From Todiramphus chloris collaris (taxonomy: Eukaryota; Chordata; Aves; Coraciiformes; Alcedinidae): 64,000 nt of DNA. Each line of letters begins with the position of its first letter. Within the stretch, counting starts at the first letter, position 1. Shown in pieces: positions 26,444 to 38,860 of this stretch. Position numbers and translations under genes: made by a program. The stretch is from contig JANVCC010000152.1 in the NCBI GenBank assembly GCA_025345505.1, positions 496,001-560,000 of the forward strand. The letters are read 5' to 3'. The notes beneath the pieces were generated by a model that was not told where the DNA came from, did no database searches, and saw only the letters and a list, made by a program, of their open reading frames with translations.

Positions 26444-29400
26444 AATCTATAGTAAGATAGAGGCAATGGCTTAAGCAGTATTCATCAAAAATGTGTGTGT
26501 GGAACATGCAATTGCCACTCAGTGATGCTGGAACAGTGTGATTTTTTTAATCCATCTATCTAAAACAAAGGTTTAAAAGACTTGTTATACTGGCAGAATA
26601 TTTTGCATAACAGTATGAATTATTTTAAATAATTTTTCCCTGTAAATTGCTGTAGAATATTAGCCAGAGTTGAAAAAGTAAATTTCAAAAATTAAACCTC
26701 ATACTTTAAAGCAAAATATAATAATTTTTTTTACAAGCAAGCTAGTGAAGCAAAGATGTTTATGGAGGCAGGGTGATTTTCATGCAGGATGGCATTCTCA
26801 GCTGGTGCCACCACTCACCACGACCAATATGCTAGAAAACCTAGGAAAGGTGAGCTAAAAGGAAGGTAAAATTTGTCAAAATGGAAGACCAACTTTTTAG
26901 AAAGCTAAAAGGCTTTTTAGTATGTCTTAACAGAAAAATGATCTAATAAATTGACCATCAAGATTTTCACTTTTCAAAATGATATTGAAACTGTGGATCT
27001 TGTGCTCCATAGTAGATCATTAAAAAATGCACTTGTTAACATTTACCTTGCTGTACTCTCTTCCCCCCTGTCTTTATGTACTTGTGGGAGTCAGAATGTA
27101 ATTCAGTATGTTAGGGACTAAATGAACAGGTCTTTGTTTTGTGGATGTGGCTGCCCATCCTCCCTATGGGCAGTCCACCAGTAACAAACTGGTTTTGTCT
27201 TCAGGATGGGCCACTTCTCATTTTTGCATCCAATGTCATAGATACTGGCCTTATCTCCAAACCAATTAAAAATCAAGAAAAATTATATTAGATATGAAAC
27301 TAATATCTTAGATATTACAATACTTTCTCTCCCCAGGAAATGATGCAGAGCACAGAGCCCATCATGAATTATGCAAGTGCCAGGCAGCCCAGCCACATGA
27401 TAAGGTTTCAGTGGAAAAGAAACCTTTCTGGTGTGTCTTGCTCTAGTAATTGTTTCAGAACATGGAACTTCAGGAAAGGCATTTCCACAAACATAATTTC
27501 TAGTACACAAATGCCAACGGTCTCTTGACCTTTCACAACTGAAAAGGAAATTGAATAAATCTAAAACAGAATTTGATGGTTTTGAAATGATGAAGTTTTT
27601 TATAGAGAAAAGAGGTAATGGGATTTATGGGCACAAAATCATAGAAATGGGGTTTAAAAGGATCTTGATAATTTTCTACCTTGGTTTGTATTTATCAACT
27701 TATTTCGTAGTACTCATTACACTCCCTCTGCCACTGACTTTGTATGGAAGGTAATTAGATGTACTGTGGTGGATGGCAGTATTAAGGTAAAAAATAATTG
27801 TGAAGGAATCTGAGCTTGAAATTTCATATCAGGATAAGCACAGTCTGCAAATACTTTAAGACTGTGCTTTTTAAAACAAACTTTATCCTCAGGAACTTTA
27901 TGGTTTGCTCTTTGACAGACCATTTATTGGACTATTTATCCTTACTGTGGCTCTGTAGTTTTTAAATAATATCACAAGGGTCATGTTGGGACTGAAGGCG
28001 GACCTGAGGACAAAGCAGGGTCTATCAAGGAGCTGGGACCAGTGTCAGAGTGGGAGACCAGCACTGTTCTGGTGCTATGGTGTTGCTGGGATGGAGACTG
28101 ATGGCTACCACCTGTCTAAAAATAGAGTTTCTGGGCCAATGGACATGGAGTGGAGGAAAACCTCAGAAGAGGTTTTTCCTTGAGACCCCAGTACTTTCTT
28201 CTTAGGTACTTAGACACTATTTTAGTGATAGTCCTGCATCCATGGAACTCATCACCCTTCTGCTTAGTGAGTAATGTGACTGGGAGTTTTGCTAATGAGT
28301 ATATCTGTGACCTAGAGTCACACACAGAACAGCAAAGAGGTTTTCTTGTTGTATACAGTAAAATTATAAGGCCAGCTTCGGAGGCTTACACACTGATGAA
28401 TACTACATTATCCTTAAAAATATCTGAGGTAAGTAGAGAGTGAGTTTCCAGAACACCTGATCAATATAACATGGATTTAATCTTGACTTCTTGAGGCTAA
28501 TATCAAAGCCCTAACCTCAAGTTAAATTTTCTTCCATTCTTCAAGTAATTACAATTTATTCCCTCTAGATATGTAACTGGACCATTTCATTACTCAAGTG
28601 GATGCATTAAAATGTTATCTTTTCCAAAAGATCCTTCTATTACAATGTCATTCCAATGAATGCAACACAGAATGATCAAAATATTTGCCACGTTAACTTC
28701 AATTCTCACAGCCAAGTAAAATATAATCTTGATTCATGAATTAAATAGTTTCAACTGCAGTCAAAAATGGTCTTAAACGTGAATCAAATTCTATTGACAA
28801 TCATGGAGTGAAAGACTTTACAATTTATTATTTACGTATGAGTATTTTATCAGAATGTAAAAAAAGCCTCACTTCTGAGTCAGGCTTAGACAGGTGGTGA
28901 CAGTGGCATTTTAATTTTTATTGGAGCATGGACAAAATTAAACATAATTTCAAGTGAGAGTCAAACAGGAAGAAAAATAAGAGATTGAAAATAAGAAGCC
29001 ATGACACATCATCTCAAAACAGCAGCATGTAGAGGAAAATGTCTAGATTGTGATGATGGGTAATTAGGCTCAAATATAGACAACTGTATTCTCAAAAAAA
29101 AAAACCCCAAAGAAACCCCCAAAGAAACCCAACCCAATGACATCTATGTAGGAGCCTAAACAAGTTTTACAATCTACTGTATCCAAAGACAAAAAGTGGA
29201 AAACTTATCAAAAGGTAACAATTATCTTTTATTTTAAGGGATGCCAAATCCAATTAACCTCAAGACAGCTAACACAAACTCCCCCCTAGTGTGAGAGCAG
29301 CTGTTTTGGAGTGGTCACCTTGGAGATTGCTAGATATCTGGAAGCATCTATAGGACAAGAGGTCCCTGTGACTTTGGACGAAGTCATGAACTGACTTTTG

Positions 29401-29663
29401 TGTAATTCTGCTGCAAACCTGCAGAAATGCAATTTATCATGGGCAAAATATTTGGGATTTATTCTTTCCTTACTTTGAAACATCAAAGATTTACAGACAG
29501 TTGTATTGTTTGCTCTCAATTCACATCTGAACAGAGATCGAGTCTGAGACCAGGGTTTCAAATTCAATAGCTAAAGATTTAAAATTTATAAAGAATCAAA
29601 GGCAGGATTTCCTCTGACAAGGTCAAGTTACTATTTTCTGTTTTATCAGGTATTAAAACATGC

Positions 29664-29855
29664 TGCTCAGGCATTGGAACATGCTGCCCAGGGAGGCAGT
29701 TGAGATACCATCCCTGGATGTGTTTAAAAGCCATATAGATCTGGTGCTTGGGGATATGGCTTAATGGTGGACTTGATAGAGTAGGATTAATGGTTGGACT
29801 TGATGATCTTGAAGGTCTTTTCCAACCTAAATGATTCTATGCTTCTATGATGTTA
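29664..29855 (+). mobile_element. CR1 LINE 3' end fragment, 5'-truncated
   Basis: Plus-strand CR1 tail. It begins in the GCATTGGAACATGCTGCCCA block, which encodes the end of ORF2, and continues through the 3' UTR with GGTTGGACTTGATGATCTTG. It ends in TTTTCCAACCTAAATGATTC followed by a decayed ATTCTATG-type tail. Severe 5' truncation is normal for CR1. No coding capacity remains. Confidence 0.9.
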
Positions 29856-31719
29856 AACTCGCAACCCTCCACTATAATATTCGGGACTTGGTTTCATGCA
29901 ATCTAAATTCAACTGAAGTCTCAGCAATTCAACATCCCATCAGCTGTCTCCATGCCTGCCACACTCCCTAGTCAATAAGGTAGTACAAAGTAAAACCACT
30001 CAGATGATAAAATTTACATTAGCTTATCCTGAAAGCCCTAATAGAATGATGACCCCACTGCCTCTGCTAATGTAAGCTTTGTTGATTGGAAGATGTTTCT
30101 GGAAAAACCTGGTGTCTCCCATCTGCTATTCTTTTTCCCTTTTGTGGAACTTGCCCATTCAATCTATTCTGGAAAATGAATGCCATTAAGAAAGAAAGGG
30201 AGACAGGTAGGACTATTAATGGCAAGGCAAAGACTGTGTATAATGTAGAGAGAAAAACTAACACAGAGTTGTCATTTATAAACGCTAAGAAAATAGTTCA
30301 GCATGGGAATAAAACTGGTGAAAAAATATATCCTGCCAAACTGACAGGAAAAATAGGTTACTGCATGGTATACACTTGAGTAAGTATAGAAGACAAACTG
30401 CCGGTTTCTGCTTTCTCTCTTATAAAAGCATCATTCTTTTCATATTTATTCATATGCATGTAGAGAGAAATAGGTTCATAGGGTCTGATTTTGAAAGATT
30501 TAGATAACACATGTTTAACCCTCAAGAGTTTTGGCCCCAAGATTTCAACCCAAAGTGACAGAATCTACTAGGAGGTCTCTGTTGCAATTAATACAAAACT
30601 GCATTTCACAACCTGCCTGGACCAGAGAAAGCAGCCAGCAAACAGCTTTCACTTTCCTAAGAGGGAGGTCTCACAACTGCCACCTCTGAACACTAACATA
30701 AATGAAAATAAAGGGGCTAGAAAGCAGCAGAGGACCAAGGAGGCTGAGGAGAGGTCACACCCTGCATCTTTGAGAACTAGCCGCAAAGTTGAATTTCAGT
30801 TTTGCAGTAAAAAAACAAAACCAAATGTGCTGGTTGTTTTTTTCTCTCATTTCCTCCTCAAATCTTTCCAGAAGACAAGGATTTCAATATTTCCTTTTAA
30901 ACCATTGAGAAGTGTATTTCCTTAATGGGAAACTTTAGCAAAGCTGCAATACTAGAAGGACCAAGTGTTATTGGTCTTATTCAAAGGATATCTAAATCAC
31001 ATAACCAATTTCACTGTTTCTAACTACTTATTCCCCCCTTGAGGGGTTCAATGTAAGCAAACGTGTTACACTAACAACTCAGAAAACTTGGCTGAAACTG
31101 ATAACTAAGTAATAAACGAGCTGTCCTAGAATCACGCTTTCAGCTGGTTACTGCAACCTTCCAAGGCACCTGGAAAACCAAATTTGCCTTTGTTCTCCAT
31201 TTCAAACATCTAAACCTGTAATCCACATGTGGACATCCTAAGTGACACATAGAGAAAATGAGAGGAAGTCAGTTCCTCTGAAGATCTCCAGAAGAAAAAT
31301 CCAATCCACCAAAGCATCTATCACCCTTCATTTAGTTTAAAGCAACAAGTAAGAATTTTCAAGGTGTTAAACATCTTTTCAGCATCCAAGTGTGTTTCCC
31401 TTTTTTAAAAATGAACTCTTAGTGGTGCAGGACTACCTATTTGCAAAAATGATAGCCCCAGAAAATCTTTGGTTTTGAAAAACAACCTAAAAGTCAGAAT
31501 AAACAAAAAAAAGGCAGGATAATCTGATTCCAGGTGGACCTGGGAGAGTTTGAATACCTATCTCCAACAAGTGCTTCAAAGCATGTAGGATGAGGACCTC
31601 TCTGTCTCACTTGATGAAACTAATCTATCTTGCAGCCAAGATAGGTGTTAGCACCAAGAACAAAGCAAGATAAAGAAATCTGATACACTTCTGTTGTGGA
31701 GGCTGGTAGAAAGGAACAA
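29856..31719. other. Unique non-coding DNA between CR1 copies
   Basis: No gene or repeat recognised. Two short opposing frames near 30067-30379 overlap each other. Confidence 0.5.
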
Positions 31720-32388
31720 AACTGGGCTCTTGACATTCATACAGTACACATGAGAACAGTTTGCTAGCAGCATCCTGGGCTGCATTAGACAAAGAATCAT
31801 CAGCAGGTTGAGGGATGTTATCCTTTCCTTCTGCTCAGCACTGCTGAGGCACATCTGGGGTGATGTATGCAGTGCTGGGCTCCCCCCAAACACAAAAGAT
31901 GCAAATAGATACTGAAAGAAACTAAAAGATACTGGAGTGAGTCCAGCAAAAGGCCACAAAGATAATTAAGGAACTGTACAAGGAGAGGCTAAGAAAGCTG
32001 GGACTGTTCAACCTGGAGAAGAGAAGGCTGAAGGAGTTTTAATCAATGTGTATAAATATGTGACAGGAGGGAGTAAAGAGAACAGAGACAGACTCTTCTC
32101 AGTTGTGCCAGTGACAGGAATAGTGAACATGTGGATAAACTGAAATATGGGAAATTTCCATTTAAACATAGGAAAAAAAATAAACACTTTTTCTCAATAA
32201 GGGTAGTCAGGCACTGGAAAAAATTCCCAAAGAACTGGTGGAATCTCCATCCTTGGAGATATTCAAAACCTGTCTGGACATGGACCTGAGCAACCTGCTG
32301 TAGTTGATCTTGCTTTGAGCAGGGGGGTTGACCAGATGATCTCTGGATATGCCTTCCCACCTCAGTCACTCTGTGATTCTGTGAAAAT
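31720..32388 (+). mobile_element. CR1 LINE fragment, ORF2 tail and 3' UTR
   Basis: Plus-strand CR1. Recognisable blocks in order are: AGCATCCTGGGCTGCATTAG (ORF2), the GAGTCCAGC..GGCCACAAAGAT block, GGACTGTTCAACCTGGAGAA, TCCCAAAGAACTGGTGGAAT, GACATGGACCTGAGCAACCT, and a degraded tail ending CTCTGTGATTCTGTGA. The reading frame is broken by indels and stops, so this is a dead copy. The 5' boundary is approximate. Confidence 0.88.
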
Positions 32389-33984
32389 TAAAAGCAGGGA
32401 CCAAAACCCAGTCTTTGGTGGCAGATGACTAAAGCTAGACAACTTCCAATTCAAGCAAGGTGACAGCAGATGGGTTCACCTGTTCTGGAAACTAAGTGGG
32501 TTGGATTGCTGTCCAAGAATAAATTCAGGTTCTATTCATTGACATGATTTGCTGATTAGAAGTCTTACAGTTTAGAAAATTCTTCATAAATATTTTCCCA
32601 ACTGACTATACTACTTGTCACAGCCCTTTGACATTCCTGAAACCTTCATCAGACTGCAAGCACTCTTCCTCCCACCCCACACAAGATCCACAAAACACGG
32701 CCTTGCTATGTTTCCATAATACATATTTAACTGCTGTCACTTTTATTTTGCCTAAATCATAAAAAGATCTCAGCCTCTGGCTATACACAAATTTTATGAT
32801 GCAGGGCAAGAATAGCCAGCTATGACTTTCTGCTTGATACTGCAACTATGAAAGCAGGTGCAATCTTTGGCATAAAAGCAGCAGGGGTGCAGTGAAGAGA
32901 AGTAAAGAGAGATTATTACTATGACACATGGAATTAATGAGACCTTTTCTAGAAACCTTTGCTGAACCTTATACTTTGTAAAAAGAGGCAGAAAAAATTG
33001 AAAGATTATAGGGAAAAAAAAAAAAAAAAGCCAGAACACAGAACTGGGGTTTCCAAAGCCATATTTAAGTGTAAAAAAATAAAGACAATTTATTTGATTT
33101 TTCAAAACATAGATTACACCATCTCTTGATCACAGCCTACATGTAGTACACAGGAAAAGATTTCTAAGAGCAGAGAAAACCTGCAGTAGGTAGAATCTAT
33201 AGAAATATATTACCTGAAAGCTGAACCTAGACAAATTGGGAGTAAGAAATAAGATGTCAATCTTCAAATGACAATAAGTACCCAGTGAAACAATTTAATG
33301 ATTGACACAATGGATCTTCCATCATCTGAATTTAGCACATCACCACTGGATGACAATAGTGTTACTGAACATATCCAACAAAGGTGATTGCTGAAAGTAT
33401 GTGATCTGACAGACCTCATTGATGCCTGTTTTAAACACTTGATTGATGCATCTGATTCTAAATCTGAGGAGCCTGTTTTTTTGAGTGGCATTAATTATCT
33501 TACCATTAATTAACATGACATTAGTAATCCTCTAATGGTTGGTTTATACTCAAGATGTTTAGCATGAATAGCAACTGTTCTTCAAATAAATAAATCTCCT
33601 TCTGTGTTAATGTGTATAATGAAAAGTTTTTCAAATCCATTTTTTTTTCCATTCTCCTTCTTCGTATTACATTATGACTTAGAAAAAGAGACCACGTCGA
33701 TCCTTAAGTCTACAGTGTCCCAAAATACCAATCACTAAGCCCAAGTACTAATAAAACAAATGCAAGATGACCTCATACTGCCTAAATAATACAAAAAAGA
33801 GTGAGACACTAATGTGTAAGATGGCTGTGAACTGTCAGAGACATGCAGGAGGAAGGCTATGCGAAGAGCCAGCAGATGTGTACAAGTGGACTGTATAGTT
33901 CAGGTCATGGTAGAAGCCTCATGTCCAATCTTGTTTCAGTCACTGCTTTCAGAAGACAGTACCTGCTTGGTAATCTGCTCAGAT
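32389..33984. other. Unique non-coding DNA between CR1 copies
   Basis: Contains an A15-A16 run near 33016 and no recognised gene. Some of the sequence just before 33985 may belong to the next CR1, whose 5' boundary is fuzzy. Confidence 0.45.
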
Positions 33985-34269
33985 TATGATCTTTGAAAGG
34001 CTGTGGAGATGAGGGGCAGTGCCTGATAAATGGGAAAAGGTAAATGTTGCACTATTTTCCAAAAAGGCCACATGGAAGATGCAGAGCATTACATATTGAA
34101 CAGTCTCACTTCAGCCCCTGGGAAAATCATGTAGTGAATACTCTTGGAGAACATTTCTGCACACATGAAGAAGAATAGTGTGGTTGGGAACACTCAGTGT
34201 CAATTTACAAAGTTTATATCAATGATGACCAATCTAATTGCTTTCTAAGATAAAATGACTAGATGTCAT
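33985..34269 (+). mobile_element. Host CR1 LINE, 5' segment (interrupted)
   Basis: Old plus-strand CR1 ORF2 sequence. The AAATGTTGCACTATTTTCCA block resembles the 'contents of a fragment with lysines' region of CR1 reverse transcriptase. CAGCCCCTGGGAAAATCATG follows and is typical of the RT fingers region. The segment stops at 34269, where a minus-strand CR1 begins, and resumes at 34881. Many stops are present and there is no functional frame. Confidence 0.75.
34263..34269. repeat. 7-bp target-site duplication, left copy (ATGTCAT)
   Basis: ATGTCAT recurs at 34874-34880, immediately beyond the 5'-truncated end of the nested CR1. Its last bases overlap the TCAT that also starts the reversed CR1 tail, so the element boundary is ambiguous by a few bases. 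Confidence 0.75.
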
Positions 34270-34873
34270 AGAATCGTAGAATGGTAGGGGTTGGAAGGGA
34301 ACTCCAGAGATCATCGAGTCCAACCCCCCTGCCAGAGCAGGATCACCTAGGGCAGGCCACACAGGAACACATCCAGGCAGATTTAAAAATCTCCAGAGAA
34401 GGAGACTCCACAGCCTCTCTGGGCAGCCTGTTCCAGTGCTCCGTCACCCTCAGAGTAAAGAAGTTTTTCCCAATGTTGAGGTGTAACTCCCTGTGTTTCA
34501 GCTTGCTTCCATTATCTCTTGTCCTATCACAGGACACAACTGAAAAGAGACTGGCCCCTTCTACTTGACACCCATCCTTCAGATATTTGTAAAGATTGAC
34601 AAGATCCCCTCTCAGTCTTCTCTTTTCCAGGCTAAACAGCCCCAGGGGTCTCAGCCTTTCCTCATAAGAGAGATGTTCCAGTTTATTCATCATCTTTGTA
34701 GCTCTCCATTGGACTGTCTCTAGTATTTCCCTGTTCCTCTTGAATTGGAGAGACCAGAACTGAACACAGTATTCCATATGTGGTCTCAGTAGTGCAGAGC
34801 AGAAGGGAAGGAGAACCTCTCTCAACTTCCTGAACACATTTTTCTTTATATCCAGAAGAGGGAAGAGGAGCAC
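34270..34873 (-). mobile_element. Nested CR1 LINE, younger, 5'-truncated
   Basis: Minus-strand CR1 of about 600 bp. Its 3' end (left on the plus strand) shows two ATTCTAYG tail units, then the reverse complement of GGTCCTGCTCTGGCAGGGGG and the TGGACTCGATGATC-type 3' UTR block. The ORF2 C-terminus is still open for 176 codons from 34873 down to 34343, which is unusually well preserved. The protein frame has the RPHMEYC..FW, ATKM, RLRPLGLFSLEKRRLRGDL and EHWNRLP signatures of the CR1 ORF2 tail. It interrupts an older CR1 in the opposite orientation and has a 7-bp target-site duplication. It contains only the region after the RT catalytic core, so it is not autonomous. Confidence 0.93.
34343..34873 (-). 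pseudogene. CR1 ORF2 C-terminal remnant (reverse transcriptase tail)
   Basis: Open frame of 176 codons ending in a natural stop. The residues seen are LRPHMEYCVQFW, IVETVQ-like ILETVQWRATKM, HLSYEERLRPLGLFSLEKRR, LRGDLVNLYKYL and LRVTEHWNRLPREAVESPSL. These are the conserved C-terminal blocks of CR1 ORF2, downstream of the polymerase catalytic motif. The endonuclease and the catalytic aspartates are missing because of 5' truncation. The first Met is only the first internal ATG and not a true start. The protein has no host function that can be inferred. Confidence 0.9.
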
Positions 34874-34880
34874 ATGTCAT
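34874..34880. repeat. 7-bp target-site duplication, right copy (ATGTCAT)
   Basis: Partner of 34263-34269. Removing one copy with the nested element joins the host CR1 so that an Asp-Val..Leu-x-Phe-Ser-Lys-x-Phe block, typical of CR1 reverse transcriptase, becomes contiguous in one frame. This supports the duplication call. Confidence 0.75.
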
Positions 34881-35972
34881 TAATCTCAATTTCAGCAAGG
34901 TTTTCAACATATTTCTCACAAGATTATTGTATCCAAGTTGGGTTATGGTTTGTAGGGATGGACCAAACCAAGGCATAAAAGTCTGGTTGCATGATCATAC
35001 CCAGCGGGTAGTGGCTAATGGATTGTTCTCTACCTGAAAGCTTATAAGAAGTATAATACCACAAGTGTCAGTCCTGAAACCTGCTTAACTTCTTCATCAG
35101 TGACCTAGAACAGGTGGCAGGGCGTACCCTTGTCAAATTTTCAGATGGCACCAAAATAGGGCACTGATCAATATGCTGAAACATAGGCCTAACATCCAGA
35201 TGGACTTAGGCAGTCAGAAGGAGTGGGCCAGTAAGAACCTGAGGAAATTCAACATGGACAAATGTAAAGTTCCATATCTGGGAAGGACAAGTCCCTGCAA
35301 TAACACAGACCAGGCACTGCCTGCTTGTGGAACAGCTCTGTGGGAAAGAGCCTGGAGGTCCTGCTGGGACAAAGTTGCACATGGGACCACAGGGAACACT
35401 CAAAGCAAAAAGGCCACCAGCACCCTGGGCTGTGGGAACAGAGCCAGAACCAGGACACCCAGAAAAGGCATTATCAGCCTTTACGTTACATCACACCTAG
35501 ACACTCTGACCAGTTTTGGGGCCCCTGATGCAGGAAATACATCAACAAACTGAAAGGACTTCAGAGTCAGCCATCATGATTGTGGTAGAGGAAGCATTTG
35601 TCCTGTGAGGACAGGCTGAGAGAGTTGAGCTTGTTCATCCTGAAGCAGCAATGAGTTCAGGCTGCAGCCTCCCATGCCTATTGCAAGGCCTTTCAGTTGA
35701 CAGAGCTGGACTCGTTAAAGCAGTGTGGGGCAGCAAGTTGCTAGACAATGGGCACAAATAGAAACAGAAGTTGATACTGGATGTAAGGAGAAAGTTTTTC
35801 ACCATGAGGACAGTCAGGCAGTGGCACAGGTTGCCCAGAGAGGACTTGCAGTCCTCAACCTTGGAATTTTTCAAGATTAAATGGAATAAACTCTGGAACA
35901 AGCTTGTCAGACCTCACAGCTGACACTGAGGTTCCTAGTAACCTGAATTATCTTGTATTTCTGTGATTCTAA
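34881..35972 (+). mobile_element. Host CR1 LINE, 3' segment
   Basis: Continuation of the interrupted copy. It starts with CTCAATTTCAGCAAGGTTTT (the DFSKAFD-type RT block), then CTTCTTCATCAGTGACCTAG, CAAATTTTCAGATGGCACCA (the catalytic FADD-like block, here changed to FSDG), GAGGAAATTCAACATGGACA and GAGGACAGGCTGAGAGAGTT. It ends in CTTGTATTTCTGTGATTCTA. Frames are broken throughout and the catalytic motif is mutated, so it is dead. Internal deletions make it shorter than the corresponding full-length CR1 region. Confidence 0.88.
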
Positions 35973-37326
35973 GTGTAAGTCTACATTCAATAGCTCAGAA
36001 ATGTAATTCATTGCCCAAAGGATCCCAGAAAAAGTTTAGAGCAGGAGATCGAGAAAGGTGAGGTTGGGCAGCTGAGCAATAAAATTATATTGGAAATAAT
36101 GTAAGCTTGTTAGAATGTATTACTCATGACTAATCAGATAGGATTTGCTTATAACAAGTATGAGATAATTAAAGAGAGTTGTGTTATTAGTGAAATCTTG
36201 GGAAAGGAAGCGTCCTGTATGGCTGGCATGGTGAAAGGCTAGTTTTGTCTGAATCAGGGGAAATGAATAAAGCAGTGTGAGATCTGTCACTATATTAAAC
36301 ACATTTGGTGGCTGATCCTTTCCCAGTCAACAGAGTTACTGCAAAAACACCAGGGTATCTGTAAACATTTCCATTGCCTCTCTCCATCAGCAACGGTATT
36401 TCTGCAGTGCCACCATTTCCTCATGTTGTGTTTTCAAGCTCAACAAGAAGCAGTTTCATAAGCATTTCTACACGGGTATTTTCAAGTAGAATTAACCTTG
36501 CAAAAATCTGCTTTCAAGTCTGATATTCAACATCTTACTTTGGATGGGAAAATTGTGCCCTAAATGTGCCTACCTCAGTTGCTCAACTGTAAATACCTGG
36601 CTTGTACATATTTTAATATGGTCAGATGAATCTTGCTTGAGCTGTTTTTCCTACCAGGTGGAATGTTTTGTGAAGGCTGCATGGTGATATAGAGAGAAGG
36701 TGAGAGAAGGTGAAATGTTGGTAGCACTCTAAACACAGGTGGACCTATATGTAGCCAAAGGCAAGACTATTCTCCTAAACATTGGGTGCCTGAGGATTAC
36801 CTTTGTCTCACATATGATTCCCAGCCTCAGAGTGACTCTCTCCAGTGCTGGCCTGCAATGGCTTCTTGGAAATCTGTAATTAACTGGAGAGTCCCAAAAG
36901 ACAGACACTGTGCAGACACTGTCCCCAGCATGTGTCCTGGATGCATGCTAGATTTCCTCATTTTAAGAAGCATAGGAAAACATAATATTAAATCACTTCT
37001 GGCCTAGAAGGTGAATAAATAAATTCCCAAAGCATGCAAAGCAGATTTAAAGACTTGATCACAGCAGTGCCAAGGCCACCTGCCTGAAGTCCAGACAGTG
37101 GGCTGCAAAGACCCCTCCCACAAGCACAAGGTGATATAGCTTAAGTTGAAAAGAAGGGCTGTTTGGTTTGTCACAGCACTAAGTAAATGAAGCCACTAAG
37201 CTTCTGAATCCAAATCAGTATCTCCAGATGCCACAGAGCTGTGCCATGGGAGCTCAGGGGGGATGCTGCATTGCATAGGATAGGATAGCCTCTGCTCTTC
37301 TCTACTCTCTGCTAAAACAAATGTTT

Positions 37327-37349
37327 GGGGTGGGGGGAGTGGGGTGGGG
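37327..37349 (+). other. G-quadruplex motif
   Basis: Four runs of at least four G (4, 6, 4 and 4) separated by loops T, AGT and T. This satisfies the G4+ short-loop pattern for a very stable quadruplex. No recognised promoter or gene is beside it. Confidence 0.85.
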
Positions 37350-38844
37350 TGCATGCACCAATAGCTCATGTGAAAGCATTTGAAAGGAATAAATGGGTTT
37401 TACAAAGTTTCTGCACCTCTACACCAAAGGCACTAGTGATTGTTTGCCAGAGAATTTCAGTAAAAGTGGATAGTGACATCATAAGCCCCTGAAACTGGCC
37501 CTGGAAGTGGGGTGTAAATTCCTTATCCATACTAAAATATACATACTTCTCTCTCTACTTGTATTCTGGTCCACTCCAGGAGCCCAGACCATACACAGAC
37601 CACCGGGGTTAGCATCCTTAAGTCCTACCTTCCAGCTGTCCAGATCAGGATGTGGCAGATACGTGTTTTCACTCCTTTCCACCTACAGCCCCCACTTTCC
37701 TTCCCAAGGAGAAAAAACACTGAGGGTAGACATGGCTTTTGCTCAAGTCTCATCATGGCACAGAGGCTGAGTACAGCAGGAGGTGAATACATGCAGCTGC
37801 ACCTGGGAGCTGGCAAGTGTCCCAAGATCTCGCAGTGCAGCACATGCAGGGCAACTTTGTACAGTTGGCTTGGCATGGAGTTCACACTGAGTTAAAGCAA
37901 ATGCCACTTCTTATTCATTCTAACAAGGAAAAAGACAAACACAGAACTGTGATATATGTGAAACAAGACTATAAAAAGAAAATTAAATGCATTAACCCAC
38001 TACTGGAATTCCTTGACTTGCTGCCTCTTGAATTTTCTTTTCAAGCTCTCCCTCAGTCATACAAATTCAGGACTGATTCCCACCTACAACAACTCTCCTG
38101 TTAACAGTAATTCCTGGAACAGAGCAGTGGGATGTAACTCAGCATGTGGCTATGGTCCTGACCTGCAAAGAATAATTCTTTCATCTAAGGGTTGTCTTAC
38201 TAAATATCCCAACTCTCACTGTCTCATTGAGCTTGAGGAAGCAGTGGGTTGTGGTATGGAAATGAATCCTTCCTGCTTTTCTCCACCTTGCCATCTAGCT
38301 TTACCAAGACACTGTAACATCCCAATGTACTTCTGAAAGGGTACACAGACAATCACGTAGGAGTCCTCTTCAAATGTGCTATGGATGAGGTAACTCCCCT
38401 CTTCCAGAGACTCCTTTTATTTAATTGAAGTATATACAAAGGTACTGATGGGATTGCCTAACTGGCTCAATAGTCAGTTAGCTCTGCTGCTGAACTAGAA
38501 ACTTAACATTTTCACAAACATGGAAGTTCTGAAGTAATTCACAAGCTCATCCTTCGGCATGGAACACAATCTTTTAAAAGCATGTATCCTGAAACTATTC
38601 CTTGCATCCATGTCTTCATAATATAATTTTGTTCTTGATGTACGCCAAGTGTAACTGCTGCCCAAACAATAGGAAACTGTTTAACCATATCACCATCGTT
38701 CAGGCCTTTCTGCCGTTTGTAACACCACAACTTGACAGAGAAACTCTTTATCAAGAAAATGCAGAAAAGCAGACTTTTATGAGGATTGCCTATCACATTG
38801 AAGGTTCTATTTTTACAACATTTTTCACAACAAAACCAAAAGCC

Positions 38845-38860
38845 TTTTTTTTTTTTTTTT
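38845..38860 (+). repeat. T16 homopolymer
   Basis: Sixteen T residues followed by AAGGGAGCC. No polyadenylation signal or retroposed gene was recognised on either side. Confidence 0.9.

Larger units (their letters stand above)
14400..29663. other. Long unique non-coding stretch, no gene recognised
   Basis: Fifteen kilobases without a recognisable repeat family or exon. Items present are T16 at 16771-16786, T21 at 26423-26443, an 18-bp imperfect tandem at 25178-25213, and AT-rich blocks around 22830-23110 and 26560-26720. The longest frame is 140 codons at 15301-15723 (plus). It has no recognised domain, and its length is within what chance allows in 64 kb of six frames. Confidence 0.5.

Noticed and set aside
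35173-35553. 126-codon plus-strand frame
   Set aside because: It is part of the older CR1 copy, in a frame broken by indels, and not a host gene.
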